58,225 nt of DNA from Bacteroidales bacterium (GCA_021647205.1 JAKIVD010000024.1:1-58225), one strand, 5' to 3'; counted from the stretch's first letter, positions 9,222 through 17,235 are shown. Notes: generated by a model from the letters alone, not told the origin. Numbers and translations: made by a program.

Positions 9222-9305
9222 GAATACAAACCCGGCGGGTAGTTTTATTCCTGGTGGGTTGAGAAGTATTTTTTCAAGTGAAGACACTGAAACAGGGAGG
9301 GATTT

Positions 9306-9325
9306 CCCAGGCCTTCAGGCCTGGG
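9306..9325. repeat. CCCAGGCC-TTCA-GGCCTGGG hairpin at cyclase 3' end
   Basis: An 8-bp perfect stem with a TTCA loop overlaps the stop codon of the oxidosqualene cyclase (9315-9317). No T run follows on either strand. It resembles the hairpin at 11731-11750, which also lies at the end of a minus-strand gene. Confidence 0.7.
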
Positions 9326-11591
9326 TTGAAGGTCGATGGGTGGTGTTTGCAAACCTCCCCAGCGCCCACAACGGAAAAACATTTCTGTACGAAGTGTAAA
9401 CCTCCATGCAATTGCCATTGAACACCCCGGAAATTCCTTCCTGTTCCCAATCGCCATTTGCATCCTGTTTTGAGATTAAATAATTGATACCCTCCTCGAT
9501 GGGTTTTTTGTCGGGGTATCGGGCGGCCATCAAACCCAATAAAGCCCAGGCCGTATTGATGACCTGCCCCTGCTCGTGCTCAATGTATTCTTTCTGAACA
9601 CACGATTGGAAGGATTCCCCCCAACTTCCATCTTTCCTTTGTTTGCTGATGAGAAATTCGCAGGCTTTTTTTAATGGAATGGAAACCGGTTCTTTTCCAT
9701 AGGTCTGCTCTCCGCCATTTACCAAACCTTCAATGCCAAACCAGGTACCGTAAGTAAAACACACCCCCCACGAGCCGTACCACGAGCCATCTTCGCGCTG
9801 AATGGATTTGATAAAGTGCAATCCGCTTTTGATGGCATGTTTGATTTCGTGTTTGCGGTGAATTGGATAAGAATCCTGAAACTTTTTCAGCCCCTGCATC
9901 ACGGCTGATGAACATTCCACATAATTGTATTCAATCATGATATTCCCGAAAATATGCGAAGGGTTCAGCTTCTCCAGCCAGGCCGGCCCCCGGATATTTT
10001 CGTAAGAAGCCCAGCCACCCTGTGGGTTTTGAAGCGACAACAACAGGTCGATGGCAGGTGCCAACCTGGCCTGGTCAATGGCGGGCTCCCCCTCCGATTT
10101 GACGGGCTTTGTTTCATTCAGCAGAAGGGATGACTTTACACCTTCAGCCGTACAGTCAGTGATGGTCCAGCCGTGGTCGCGGGTCGAGAAAGGCCAGGCA
10201 CCGAGGGTTTTGTCCCGGAAATACTTTTTGTATTCAAAATGATTGGTTTTGATTTGGGAGTCATCGATAAAAGCGTACATCTTTTTGGTAAGTTCCGGGA
10301 ACTCGTTTTCCAAACCGGCCTCCAGCAACGCCTGTGTGGCAAAAATGGTATCCCATAATTGAGAGCCGTTGTAGCCATTCATTTTGATACCGTCTTCGGC
10401 TACCCAAAGGTAGTCCTTCCAGCGGTCAACATGCTTTTGAAATTCAGCGGAATCTTTACCATGCCGATGCCAGACACACATCGAATTGATGACCTGGTTG
10501 ACGGGCCCAATATTGATGTATTTGGTATGACTGTCCTCCGCATCAATGTAATTGGCAATAAATTTTAACGCTCTCTTTCGGAAGAACCGGAGATGAAATT
10601 TTTCGTAGAAATTGGCCAAAGCGCTAAAAACCCGATAGGTTCTCGTCAAAGGCTGATAGCGGTCGGGCACCGCACAAAGCTTCCGGGTCTTTTTCCAGTC
10701 GATTGCTGCAAAGTCCTCCGTATAAATTTCTTCCCTGATGGCTGTTATCAAAGGACTAACCGGTGCAGTTATCCGGTTTCCGTAGGCGTAACTCATCGGC
10801 AGGAAAACCATCCGGCTGTGCGGCCAGTACCTGCCGGGATGAATGGGCAACCAGCGTGGCAAGATCCACAATTCGGGCAGCAGGCTGTCGTTGCCTTCCC
10901 ATGCGTACAAACCCAAAACCGACAAATAGAATTTCCCCCAGGGGGGGATTCCTGTTGCACCGCCATTTTGCTGAATCCAGTCACGTGCTTTAACTGCCGC
11001 TTCGTTTTCTTTCCCAATCCCCAAAAGTCGCAGACTCACGTATTGCAAAACCGTTCCAAACATAGTCGATTCGCCCTCGATGTGCAAACCCCAGCCACCA
11101 TCTTCGTTTTGGTGATTGAAGAAATACTGTTTCATCAAAGTTGCAACGGGAGCTTCAAAAGGGGTGTTGGTCAGGTAAGAAGCGAATACCAGTCCCGGCA
11201 GTAAAAACATCGGGCCACCGTAATCTCCCGGCCAGTTGCCGGCTTCGGTTTGTAAAGTTTCATAAAACTTGAACCCTTTGTGTACTGCTGCATAAGCGTT
11301 CTTTGCTGCTTCACTTTCCAGATGGGAAGGGAATGTAATTTTGGGTTTTGCAGACGGGGCTTGCCTTACCTGGCTGCGAAACACTTTATCCCCCGTATTC
11401 GGGTTGTCTTTTTTATCAAAGGCAAAAGCTTCGGCCAGTTTCTTTAAATAAGATTTTCCTTCGGGTTTCTGCCAGTCTTTTTCCGACTCAACGATTCCTT
11501 TCAGTTCCTCAGGGATTTCAAATTCCCACCACTGTCGGCCCCGCTCGGTTTTCAGTTTCCAGGTTCTCCAAAAGGGATTGTTTTTAGGCAT
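9315..11591 (-). CDS. Oxidosqualene cyclase (sterol/triterpenoid cyclase)
   Basis: This 758-residue class II terpene cyclase folds 2,3-oxidosqualene into a polycyclic triterpenol. The acid motif is DCTAE (Asp near residue 479), the hallmark of oxidosqualene cyclases; squalene-hopene cyclases have DxDD. The C-terminal third closely follows eukaryotic lanosterol/cycloartenol synthases: NPSHIFGNIMIEYNYVECSS, GSWGVCFTYGTWFGIEGL, several QW repeats and SYRNVFPLWALGRF. The residues before the motif, DHGWTIT, put His and Ile where plant cycloartenol synthase has them, while vertebrate and fungal lanosterol synthases have Cys/Gln and Val. A TTG frame start at 11618 overlaps the promoter, so the ATG at 11591 is used. 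Product (cycloartenol, lanosterol or arborane type) is unknown. Confidence 0.95.
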   Translation of the reverse strand: MPKNNPFWRTWKLKTERGRQWWEFEIPEELKGIVESEKDWQKPEGKSYLKKLAEAFAFDKKDNPNTGDKVFRSQVRQAPSAKPKITFPSHLESEAAKNAYAAVHKGFKFYETLQTEAGNWPGDYGGPMFLLPGLVFASYLTNTPFEAPVATLMKQYFFNHQNEDGGWGLHIEGESTMFGTVLQYVSLRLLGIGKENEAAVKARDWIQQNGGATGIPPWGKFYLSVLGLYAWEGNDSLLPELWILPRWLPIHPGRYWPHSRMVFLPMSYAYGNRITAPVSPLITAIREEIYTEDFAAIDWKKTRKLCAVPDRYQPLTRTYRVFSALANFYEKFHLRFFRKRALKFIANYIDAEDSHTKYINIGPVNQVINSMCVWHRHGKDSAEFQKHVDRWKDYLWVAEDGIKMNGYNGSQLWDTIFATQALLEAGLENEFPELTKKMYAFIDDSQIKTNHFEYKKYFRDKTLGAWPFSTRDHGWTITDCTAEGVKSSLLLNETKPVKSEGEPAIDQARLAPAIDLLLSLQNPQGGWASYENIRGPAWLEKLNPSHIFGNIMIEYNYVECSSAVMQGLKKFQDSYPIHRKHEIKHAIKSGLHFIKSIQREDGSWYGSWGVCFTYGTWFGIEGLVNGGEQTYGKEPVSIPLKKACEFLISKQRKDGSWGESFQSCVQKEYIEHEQGQVINTAWALLGLMAARYPDKKPIEEGINYLISKQDANGDWEQEGISGVFNGNCMEVYTSYRNVFPLWALGRFANTTHRPSTQA

Positions 11592-11615
11592 ATAAGGATC
11601 GTATTGCTTGACGCA

Positions 11616-11623
11616 CAAAGCTA
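11616..11623 (-). promoter_or_regulatory. -7 promoter element for the oxidosqualene cyclase
   Basis: The minus strand reads TAGCTTTG, a full TAnnTTTG match, 24 bases before the ATG at 11591. The cyclase therefore has its own promoter although the FAD gene lies upstream on the same strand. Confidence 0.6.
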
Positions 11624-11710
11624 AGTATTATTCTTATCCCCCTGCTGAAGCATGGGGTAACTGAAAACCTGCTTGTGTTTTTTAGATGCTGAGTATGGGT
11701 AACTGATGAT

Positions 11711-13006
11711 TTAGTTATGCTCATCAGTTTCCCCGGACTTCAGTCCGGGGAGTCCGGGGAATCCGGGCAGCCCCGGCAAAACCTTCACCCCCTCCCTCAC
11801 CTTCGAAAGCAGCGCTTTGTGTGTAAAGCGTACCAACTGCCCCATAATAAATGGCAGCTCATCCATCGGAATCATCTTCACCGTTTCGCTGATGGGAATG
11901 GATTTGTGCAGACGGATATTGGCCTTTTTCAGCCAATCCAGGTCCATTTCGTTGCGCATCCAGTTTTTGCTGTCCTCGCCCATGGCATTCAGCCATTTTA
12001 CGCCACCATCCCACTTGCTGGTACTTTTTATAAAATACAACGAGAAAGCCCCAATAATTTTTTGAAAATGAATCACCTCCTGATCGCGCAGTTTCTCAGC
12101 TACTTTCTCAAGAGATTTCTGATCGAGCCGGTGGCTTTTCAATGCCTTGCTGACTGCGGCTGCAAAAATCCGGTGCTTTTTTAAGATTTCATTAAACCCC
12201 ATTCCACAACCATCGGGGTTCAGCATGCCTGACGAACCAAAGAAAATAATATGGTCAAGCGCATATTTCTTCAACGAGCCCGAAACAATCGACCCGGACA
12301 GCGTCTCCAGTTTTTCTGCATTGGGTTGGGTTTTTCTCAGTACTTCCTCAAACTTCTCTTTCAGCTCTTCCGGCTTGCCCAGGGTATTTTTCTCCCCCTT
12401 AAACAAATAAAAATTCGTTTCCGTATTGCTGATGGGATGAATGCCCACATAAGTATTGGCATCATCGTTTAGCGGGTAATATTCAAGCTGTTGGGGATTT
12501 TCAAAATCAACATTTTTCAGGCGGGCGCCGTAAATTACCCATGCATCCTTTCTTTTAATGAGGTCGTTTTTCCGGACAATTTTTGAATTAATGCCCATTG
12601 CATCAATCAGCAAAGGGGCAAAATAGCTTCCCTTATCTGTTTGGATTTCCACACCTCCCGCAGCATTTTTGTAGTCAAGAAATTCCTCCTGCCTGATATC
12701 CACCCCGTTCTCCCGGGCGCGTTCAAGCCAGATTTGCATCACCTTGTGATGGTCGAAAATAACGCAATCGTCGCGCATGAAATGGGTCTCGGTAGGCGAA
12801 GTAAATTTGATGTAATCCGTTCGTACGGCCACTGCCTCATCCAGGCCATATTCCTTTGCGCGGTCGGCATAACTGTACCAGGTGGCATTGGTCGTTCCCG
12901 GCTTCCGTTTTTCAAGCAGCAGCACCTTAAAATCCCTGCCCAGCTCAACCGCAGCAGTCAGTCCGGCAGGCCCGGCACCGGCAATAATCACATCAAATTG
13001 TTCCAT
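11711..13006 (-). CDS. FAD-dependent oxidoreductase, lycopene cyclase/geranylgeranyl reductase-like
   Basis: The 431-residue flavoprotein has an N-terminal dinucleotide fold GAGPAGLTAAVEL (residues 10-22) with LLLEKR at the next strand, and a C-terminal FAD-contact segment MLNPDGCGMGFNEI near 268-282. It resembles the lycopene cyclase/geranylgeranyl reductase group, but I cannot name its reaction. It lies between the oxidosqualene cyclase and the divergent squalene synthase-monooxygenase pair, so it may modify the triterpenoid or reduce a prenyl chain. The last 25 or so residues are a proline-glycine repeat (LPGLPGFPGLPGLKSGE), encoded by GC-rich repeats at 11731-11778 and probably not part of the fold. 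Confidence 0.75.
   Translation of the reverse strand: MEQFDVIIAGAGPAGLTAAVELGRDFKVLLLEKRKPGTTNATWYSYADRAKEYGLDEAVAVRTDYIKFTSPTETHFMRDDCVIFDHHKVMQIWLERARENGVDIRQEEFLDYKNAAGGVEIQTDKGSYFAPLLIDAMGINSKIVRKNDLIKRKDAWVIYGARLKNVDFENPQQLEYYPLNDDANTYVGIHPISNTETNFYLFKGEKNTLGKPEELKEKFEEVLRKTQPNAEKLETLSGSIVSGSLKKYALDHIIFFGSSGMLNPDGCGMGFNEILKKHRIFAAAVSKALKSHRLDQKSLEKVAEKLRDQEVIHFQKIIGAFSLYFIKSTSKWDGGVKWLNAMGEDSKNWMRNEMDLDWLKKANIRLHKSIPISETVKMIPMDELPFIMGQLVRFTHKALLSKVREGVKVLPGLPGFPGLPGLKSGETDEHN
11731..11778. repeat. GC-rich hairpin and tandem repeat inside a coding 3' end
   Basis: CCCCGGAC-TTCA-GTCCGGGG (11731-11750) is a perfect 8-bp stem, followed by degenerate direct copies of AGTCCGGGGA. All lie within the last codons of the FAD oxidoreductase and produce its collagen-like tail. 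Confidence 0.75.
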
Positions 13007-13071
13007 TGTCAGTTTAAAAAATAGATTTGCAAAAGAACAAAATAAATAAGTTCAAAGGTGATTAATTTAAG

Positions 13072-13227
13072 GGCAGCCAGGCCACCTCCGTAAAAACTAC
13101 GGTCGCTTGCCGGGCTTTTCGCTTTAGCTTGTTTGTGGGGGTGGTGTTTCGCATCGGGCGTGCGTGGGCTTTCTTCGGCAGCCTCCGCCGCCCGGCTCAA
13201 CATCCACCCCCACTGCACAAGGCTGCC
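13072..13227. other. Structured noncoding element between divergent triterpenoid genes
   Basis: The 384-base gap 13007-13390 has no convincing gene. It contains GTGGGGGTGG (13135-13144) complementary to CCACCCCCAC (13204-13213), GGCAGCC (13072-13078) complementary to GGCTGCC (13221-13227), GCCGGGC complementary to GCCCGGC, and a CCGTA/TACGG hairpin at 13088-13102. Two of these pairings cross, so they are alternatives or a pseudoknot. From 13326 to 13357 the motif GACTGCTGACTG is repeated directly before the squalene synthase promoter. Confidence 0.5.
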
Positions 13228-13365
13228 GCTGCAATCCCTGCTGCAATGCATACAACTGTTCAAGGGCTGTGGAAATTGAAAGGTATTTTATTTTCGACCA
13301 TCAAAAGACCATCAATCGCAAATACCGACTGCTGACTGAAGACTGCTGACTGCCGACTATTTAAC

Positions 13366-13373
13366 TACCTTTG
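13366..13373 (+). promoter_or_regulatory. -7 promoter element for squalene synthase
   Basis: TACCTTTG matches TAnnTTTG and lies 18 bases before the ATG at 13391. It probably drives the squalene synthase-monooxygenase pair. Confidence 0.65.
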
Positions 13374-13390
13374 CGCAAATTTTTTCAATA

Positions 13391-14536
13391 ATGTTATTAA
13401 CGCTCTATAAATCTGCTTTACGACCCATCGAGATTAAAGCACTTTTAAAGCTTAAGATTAAGGGAAAAGCCTATGCCCCACCCAAAGAACCTTTGGCTGA
13501 ATTGGCGGAGCAACTTGATGACAAAGCGTTTTGTTATGCTGCCCTCGGAAAAGTTTCCCGCTCCTTCTCGGTCGTTATCCAGCAATTGCCCGAAGACCTC
13601 AAAGATGCGGTTTGTGTTTTTTACCTCGTCTTACGGGCACTGGACACCATCGAAGACGACATGCAATTTCCACTCGAACAGAAGTTGCCTTTACTGGAGA
13701 CTTTTCATGAGAAAACCGTTGACGAGCATTTTTCTTTAAAGGGTGTTGGCGACCAGGACGATTACCGGGTCTTACTGGAGCATTATCCCAAAGTCGTCAG
13801 GATGTTCAAAACACTGAACGAAGATTCGCAACGGACGATAATAGATATTACAGCGCAGATGGGCAAAGGAATGGCTGATTTTTCTGAAAAAGAAATCGAT
13901 TCGGTTGCCGACTTCGATTTATACTGTCATTATGTTGCCGGATTGGTTGGTATTGGTTTAAGCGGTTTGTTTGTGGCTTCGCACCTGGAGACTTTGTCGT
14001 TAAATGACAGGGGCAAAAATTCCAATGCCATGGGACTGTTTCTTCAAAAAACAAACATCATCCGCGATTACCACGAAGATTTGTATGCTGACCGCACCTT
14101 CTGGCCCAAAGAAATCTGGGGACAGTATGCTGATAAACTGGATGATTTTGCCAACAAACCGGAAAGTAAACAATCCTTGTCCTGTTTAAATCACATGCTA
14201 ACCGATGCCCTGCAACACATCCCGGCCTGCCTCGAATACCTCAGCCATATACAAGATGAACAGGTGTTTCGCTTTACAGCCATCCCGCAAATTATGGCCA
14301 TCGCCACAATGGCTAAATTGTACAACAACCCACGGGTAATGAAAGGCGTGGTCAAAGTGCGAAAAGGGCTGGCAGCCAAGTTGATGACTTATCCGGTTTC
14401 GATGAATGATGTGAACAATTATTTTGAGAAGGCTTTGCGCACCATCGAAAAAAAAGCCGACAACGGTACACCCTACGCAAAGGAAACCCGGCAGCAAATA
14501 GTGGCCATCCGGATGAAAACAAAAAGTTTGTCCTAA
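13391..14536 (+). CDS. Squalene synthase, eukaryote type
   Basis: This 381-residue enzyme joins two FPP molecules head to head to give squalene. Both aspartate-rich sites are present, FYLVLRALDTIEDDMQF near residue 75-90 and FLQKTNIIRDYHEDLY near 216-230, with HYVAGLVGIGLSGLF between them. These read almost like animal and plant squalene synthases and unlike the HpnC/HpnD pair used by most hopanoid-making bacteria. The C-terminal membrane anchor of eukaryotic enzymes is absent. It has its own promoter and is followed after 36 bases by squalene monooxygenase, which uses its product. Confidence 0.93.
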   Translation: MLLTLYKSALRPIEIKALLKLKIKGKAYAPPKEPLAELAEQLDDKAFCYAALGKVSRSFSVVIQQLPEDLKDAVCVFYLVLRALDTIEDDMQFPLEQKLPLLETFHEKTVDEHFSLKGVGDQDDYRVLLEHYPKVVRMFKTLNEDSQRTIIDITAQMGKGMADFSEKEIDSVADFDLYCHYVAGLVGIGLSGLFVASHLETLSLNDRGKNSNAMGLFLQKTNIIRDYHEDLYADRTFWPKEIWGQYADKLDDFANKPESKQSLSCLNHMLTDALQHIPACLEYLSHIQDEQVFRFTAIPQIMAIATMAKLYNNPRVMKGVVKVRKGLAAKLMTYPVSMNDVNNYFEKALRTIEKKADNGTPYAKETRQQIVAIRMKTKSLS

Positions 14537-14572
14537 TTACAATCAGAAACTAATATTGAAGCCAATTTATTG

Positions 14573-16015
14573 ATGAATATAACAAGCAAAAAATTTGATG
14601 TCTGTATTGTTGGAGCCGGAATAGCCGGTGCGACTATGGCAGCCAAGCTCGCTAAAAGCGGGAAAGAGATTGTAATTGTCGAACGCAATCTGGGCGAGCG
14701 TGATGTTATTATTGGCGAGTTGTTGCAACCCGGTGGCGTTCAGCGATTGTTTGAAATGGGTTTTGAATTCTTCCTCGACAACATTGATGCCCAGCCCGTT
14801 TATGGTTATGACATTGTTTTTGAAGGTAGGGACTGCCATATTCCTTATCCCAATCAAAAAGGGGAGCCAACGGGATTTGGCTTTCGGAACGGTGCTTTTT
14901 TACAAAATATCAGAAAATATATCCTGGCACAACCCAATGTTACAGTTATCGAAGGGCGTGTTACTGAATTGCTCGAAGAAAATAGCACGATTACAGGAGT
15001 ACGTTTCCTAAGGAAACACACTACGGAAGAAGAAACGCTGAACGCTGATCTGACCATTGTTACCGATGGGCCCATGTCGCGCTTTCGCGAACAATTGTCG
15101 AACCCGCTTAAAAAAGTCAACGGCCATTTCCTCGGCTTGCTACTCAAAAATTGCGAATTGCCCTATCCCAATCACGGTCATCTGTTTATGGGCGGGCACC
15201 CGCCTTTTGTCATTTACCCGGTTACTTCCGGCACATGGCGTATTTTGGTTGACTTCAAAGGGGAGCAATCCCCCAAATTTGGACCGGATTTCAAAAAATT
15301 CCTTTTGGAAACTTTTGAAAAGATGATACCCTCATCCGCCAGGGATGCTTTTGTTTTTGCTGTTGAAGAAGCAAACTTTAAGATGTTTCCCAACCACCGG
15401 CTTCCGGCCATGCCGTTAAAGAAAGCGGGTGCAGTACTTCTCGGCGATGCCCTGAACATGCGGCATCCCTTAACCGGTGGGGGCATGACGGCCGTTTTTG
15501 CCGATGTGAAAAACCTGGGGGAAAACCTGGCAGCAGTGACAGATTTTTCTGATACCAAGATGCTTGGTAAAGCCGTTCAAAAGTATTACGACACCCGTCA
15601 CCTCGGTACACAAACCACCAATATTCTTGCAGACGGACTCTATGGCGTGGTGTACAACCCCAATTTACGGAGGGCGTTTTTTGAATATGTCAGCCGGGGA
15701 GGAAAGTATGCCGCCGAAACCATAGCCATTCTTGCCGGCCTCAACCGCGACAAGAAATTGTTGCTGACCCATTTTCTCGGTCTCGCCCGTTATGGCAGCC
15801 AGCAAAAACTAAAAACCGCCGTTGTCAATCCGGTAAAAAAAGGCGACGGAGCTTTTAAAATGGTAAAGACTGCCGCCAAATCAGGGGAAACGGTTGCAGG
15901 AACATTGAACATGGTGAAGGATGCCCTGCTCATCATTACCCCATTGCTGTTGACGGAAAAGCCCGATGCCGCTACCAAACTGATGTTGAAAACCCTGAGC
16001 CGGAAACTGGAATAA
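14573..16015 (+). CDS. Squalene monooxygenase (squalene epoxidase)
   Basis: This 480-residue flavoprotein monooxygenase makes (3S)-2,3-oxidosqualene from squalene using O2, NADPH and FAD. Family markers are VGAGIAGATMAAKL at residues 13-26, GELLQPGGVQRL near 47, a DG motif in TDGPMSRFREQL, and GDALNMRHPLTGGGM near 290, which is nearly identical to eukaryotic squalene epoxidases. The frame opens with TTG at 14570, but ATG at 14573 is the natural start. It is the second gene after squalene synthase and supplies the cyclase encoded divergently. It implies that the host meets oxygen. Confidence 0.95.
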   Translation: MNITSKKFDVCIVGAGIAGATMAAKLAKSGKEIVIVERNLGERDVIIGELLQPGGVQRLFEMGFEFFLDNIDAQPVYGYDIVFEGRDCHIPYPNQKGEPTGFGFRNGAFLQNIRKYILAQPNVTVIEGRVTELLEENSTITGVRFLRKHTTEEETLNADLTIVTDGPMSRFREQLSNPLKKVNGHFLGLLLKNCELPYPNHGHLFMGGHPPFVIYPVTSGTWRILVDFKGEQSPKFGPDFKKFLLETFEKMIPSSARDAFVFAVEEANFKMFPNHRLPAMPLKKAGAVLLGDALNMRHPLTGGGMTAVFADVKNLGENLAAVTDFSDTKMLGKAVQKYYDTRHLGTQTTNILADGLYGVVYNPNLRRAFFEYVSRGGKYAAETIAILAGLNRDKKLLLTHFLGLARYGSQQKLKTAVVNPVKKGDGAFKMVKTAAKSGETVAGTLNMVKDALLIITPLLLTEKPDAATKLMLKTLSRKLE

Positions 16016-16017
16016 AT

Positions 16018-16050
16018 GACCTTCCAGAGTCCAGAGGGCCTGGAAGAGTC
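16018..16050. repeat. Dispersed CTTCCAGG/CCTGGAAG palindrome
   Basis: GACCTTCCAGAG...CCTGGAAGAGTC begins two bases after the squalene monooxygenase stop codon. It matches the family member at 1795-1827 except in the loop. Confidence 0.75.
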
Positions 16051-16282
16051 TTGAAAAACCCGACGGGCAATATTCTTGACAGGTGATGCTGTCTGTTTGG
16101 CAGCACTTCATAAAGAATGTGCCGGCGGGTTGAAAAAAGTAGTATCTCCGTTGTTCGGGAATTCCGAATTCCAATCCAAAAGACAATCCGATTATCAAAA
16201 TTACAAATCTTTTACCCTTGCATCCAGATGGCACCCGACTGTATGCCGGGCAGGAATCCGGAGGAATGCCGGGGACCAAAAC

Positions 16283-16358
16283 AACTCTTCCAGGTTGTTC
16301 CAACTCTTCCAGGTTGTTCCAACTCTTCCAGGTTGTTCCAACTCTGGAAGGTTGTATC
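16283..16358. repeat. 19-bp tandem repeat, three perfect copies
   Basis: The unit AACTCTTCCAGGTTGTTCC occurs head to tail at 16283-16301, 16302-16320 and 16321-16339, then a diverged fourth copy carries the complementary half (CTGGAAGG). The core CTTCCAGGTTG is the left arm of the dispersed palindrome. The surrounding gap 16051-16439 holds no supported gene. Confidence 0.85.
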
Positions 16359-16439
16359 TCTTTGCGTTCGGGATTTCCGAATCCTGTCCCGCTCCCGCTG
16401 TTGGTGTCCTCACCAACCGATTAACTTCTCCATATATTT

Positions 16440-16447
16440 TAAATTTG
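16440..16447 (+). promoter_or_regulatory. -7 promoter element for the GDPD gene
   Basis: TAAATTTG fits TAnnTTTG and lies 25 bases before the ATG at 16472. It argues against the much longer upstream frame. Confidence 0.6.
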
Positions 16448-16471
16448 CAGGAGAAACCAAAATCCTTCAAC

Positions 16472-17140
16472 ATGATCATCATCGGCCACCGCGGCGCAGC
16501 CGGATACGAACCCGAAAATACACTGCTTTCCTTTCAAAAGGCAATTGACCTGAATGTGGACATGATTGAATTTGATGTCCGCTTGTGTAAATCGGGGGAA
16601 GTCGTCATTTTTCACGACGACAGCCTGGAACGTACAACGAACGGCGTTGGACTTGTCAGTGAAACTTCGCTGACTGAATTGCAAAAGCTGGATGCCGGAA
16701 AGGGCCAAAAAATCCCCAGCCTGTCAGAAGCATTTGAAACCATTGGAAGCAAGGTGAAGATGAATGTTGAACTCAAGGGCAAATCAACAGCAGAACCCGT
16801 AAGTCAAATCGTCCGTCAATTTACCGACAGTGGAAAAATTAATCCCGAAGACCTCCTTATCTCTTCTTTTATGATGGAAGAACTGTTCATCATCAGCAAG
16901 CATTTTCCAACGATAAAAACAGCCCCGCTTTTTCGGAAACTACCCAAAGACTTTGCCCTAACCGCTTCCGGTTTGAAAGCATTTTCGATTAATGCTGGCC
17001 TGGCCTTCCTGACAAAAAATGATGTTGCGAAGGTTCACGCATCAGGTTACCGGCTTTTTGTTTACACAGTAAATAAACCGGATGATAAAGAAAGGATGAA
17101 AACCTGGGGGGTGGATGGAATTTTTACGGACTTCCCATAA
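16472..17140 (+). CDS. Glycerophosphodiester phosphodiesterase
   Basis: The 222-residue GDPD-domain protein begins [17 protein letters not shown], with the catalytic His and the PENT glutamate, followed by FDVRL and the second catalytic His in [15 protein letters not shown]. It hydrolyses glycerophosphodiesters to glycerol-3-phosphate and an alcohol. There is no signal peptide, so a cytoplasmic role is likely. The open frame extends 132 codons upstream through repeat DNA, but a TAnnTTTG promoter at 16440 and family alignment place the start at 16472. It lies between squalene monooxygenase and menB without an obvious pathway link. Confidence 0.9.
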   Translation: MIIIGHRGAAGYEPENTLLSFQKAIDLNVDMIEFDVRLCKSGEVVIFHDDSLERTTNGVGLVSETSLTELQKLDAGKGQKIPSLSEAFETIGSKVKMNVELKGKSTAEPVSQIVRQFTDSGKINPEDLLISSFMMEELFIISKHFPTIKTAPLFRKLPKDFALTASGLKAFSINAGLAFLTKNDVAKVHASGYRLFVYTVNKPDDKERMKTWGVDGIFTDFP

Positions 17141-17144
17141 ATGA

Positions 17145-17235
17145 AGACCTTCCAGGTCCTTTGGACGCTGGAAGGTCTGATATAAAACCTCTAAACCCAA
17201 CAACGCTTCCAGGTCCTTTGGACGCTGGAAGGTTG
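17145..17235. repeat. Two dispersed palindromes upstream of menB
   Basis: Copies at 17145-17178 (arms AGACCTTCCAG / CTGGAAGGTCT, perfect 11 bp) and 17201-17235 (arms around CTTCCAG / CTGGAAG, ends CAAC/GTTG) share the core CAGGTCCTTTGGACGCTGG. The first starts four bases after the GDPD stop. Confidence 0.85.

Noticed and set aside
9315-11591. Squalene-hopene cyclase
   Set aside because: The acid motif is DCTAE, not DxDD, and a squalene monooxygenase is present beside it, so oxidosqualene is the expected substrate.
13009-13263. 84-codon minus-strand frame upstream of the FAD gene
   Set aside because: Composition is irregular and it coincides with the structured GC-rich repeats; no family resemblance.
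13391-14536. Phytoene synthase or HpnD
   Set aside because: The motifs LVLRALDTIEDDM and FLQKTNIIRDYHEDL follow eukaryotic squalene synthase, and no carotenoid desaturase is nearby.
16283-16358. CRISPR-like array of short direct repeats
   Set aside because: The copies are contiguous with no spacers and no cas genes are in the window. It is a simple tandem repeat.
16076-16471. N-terminal extension of the GDPD gene
   Set aside because: The extra 132 codons run through repeat DNA, and a TAnnTTTG promoter lies just before the conserved start.
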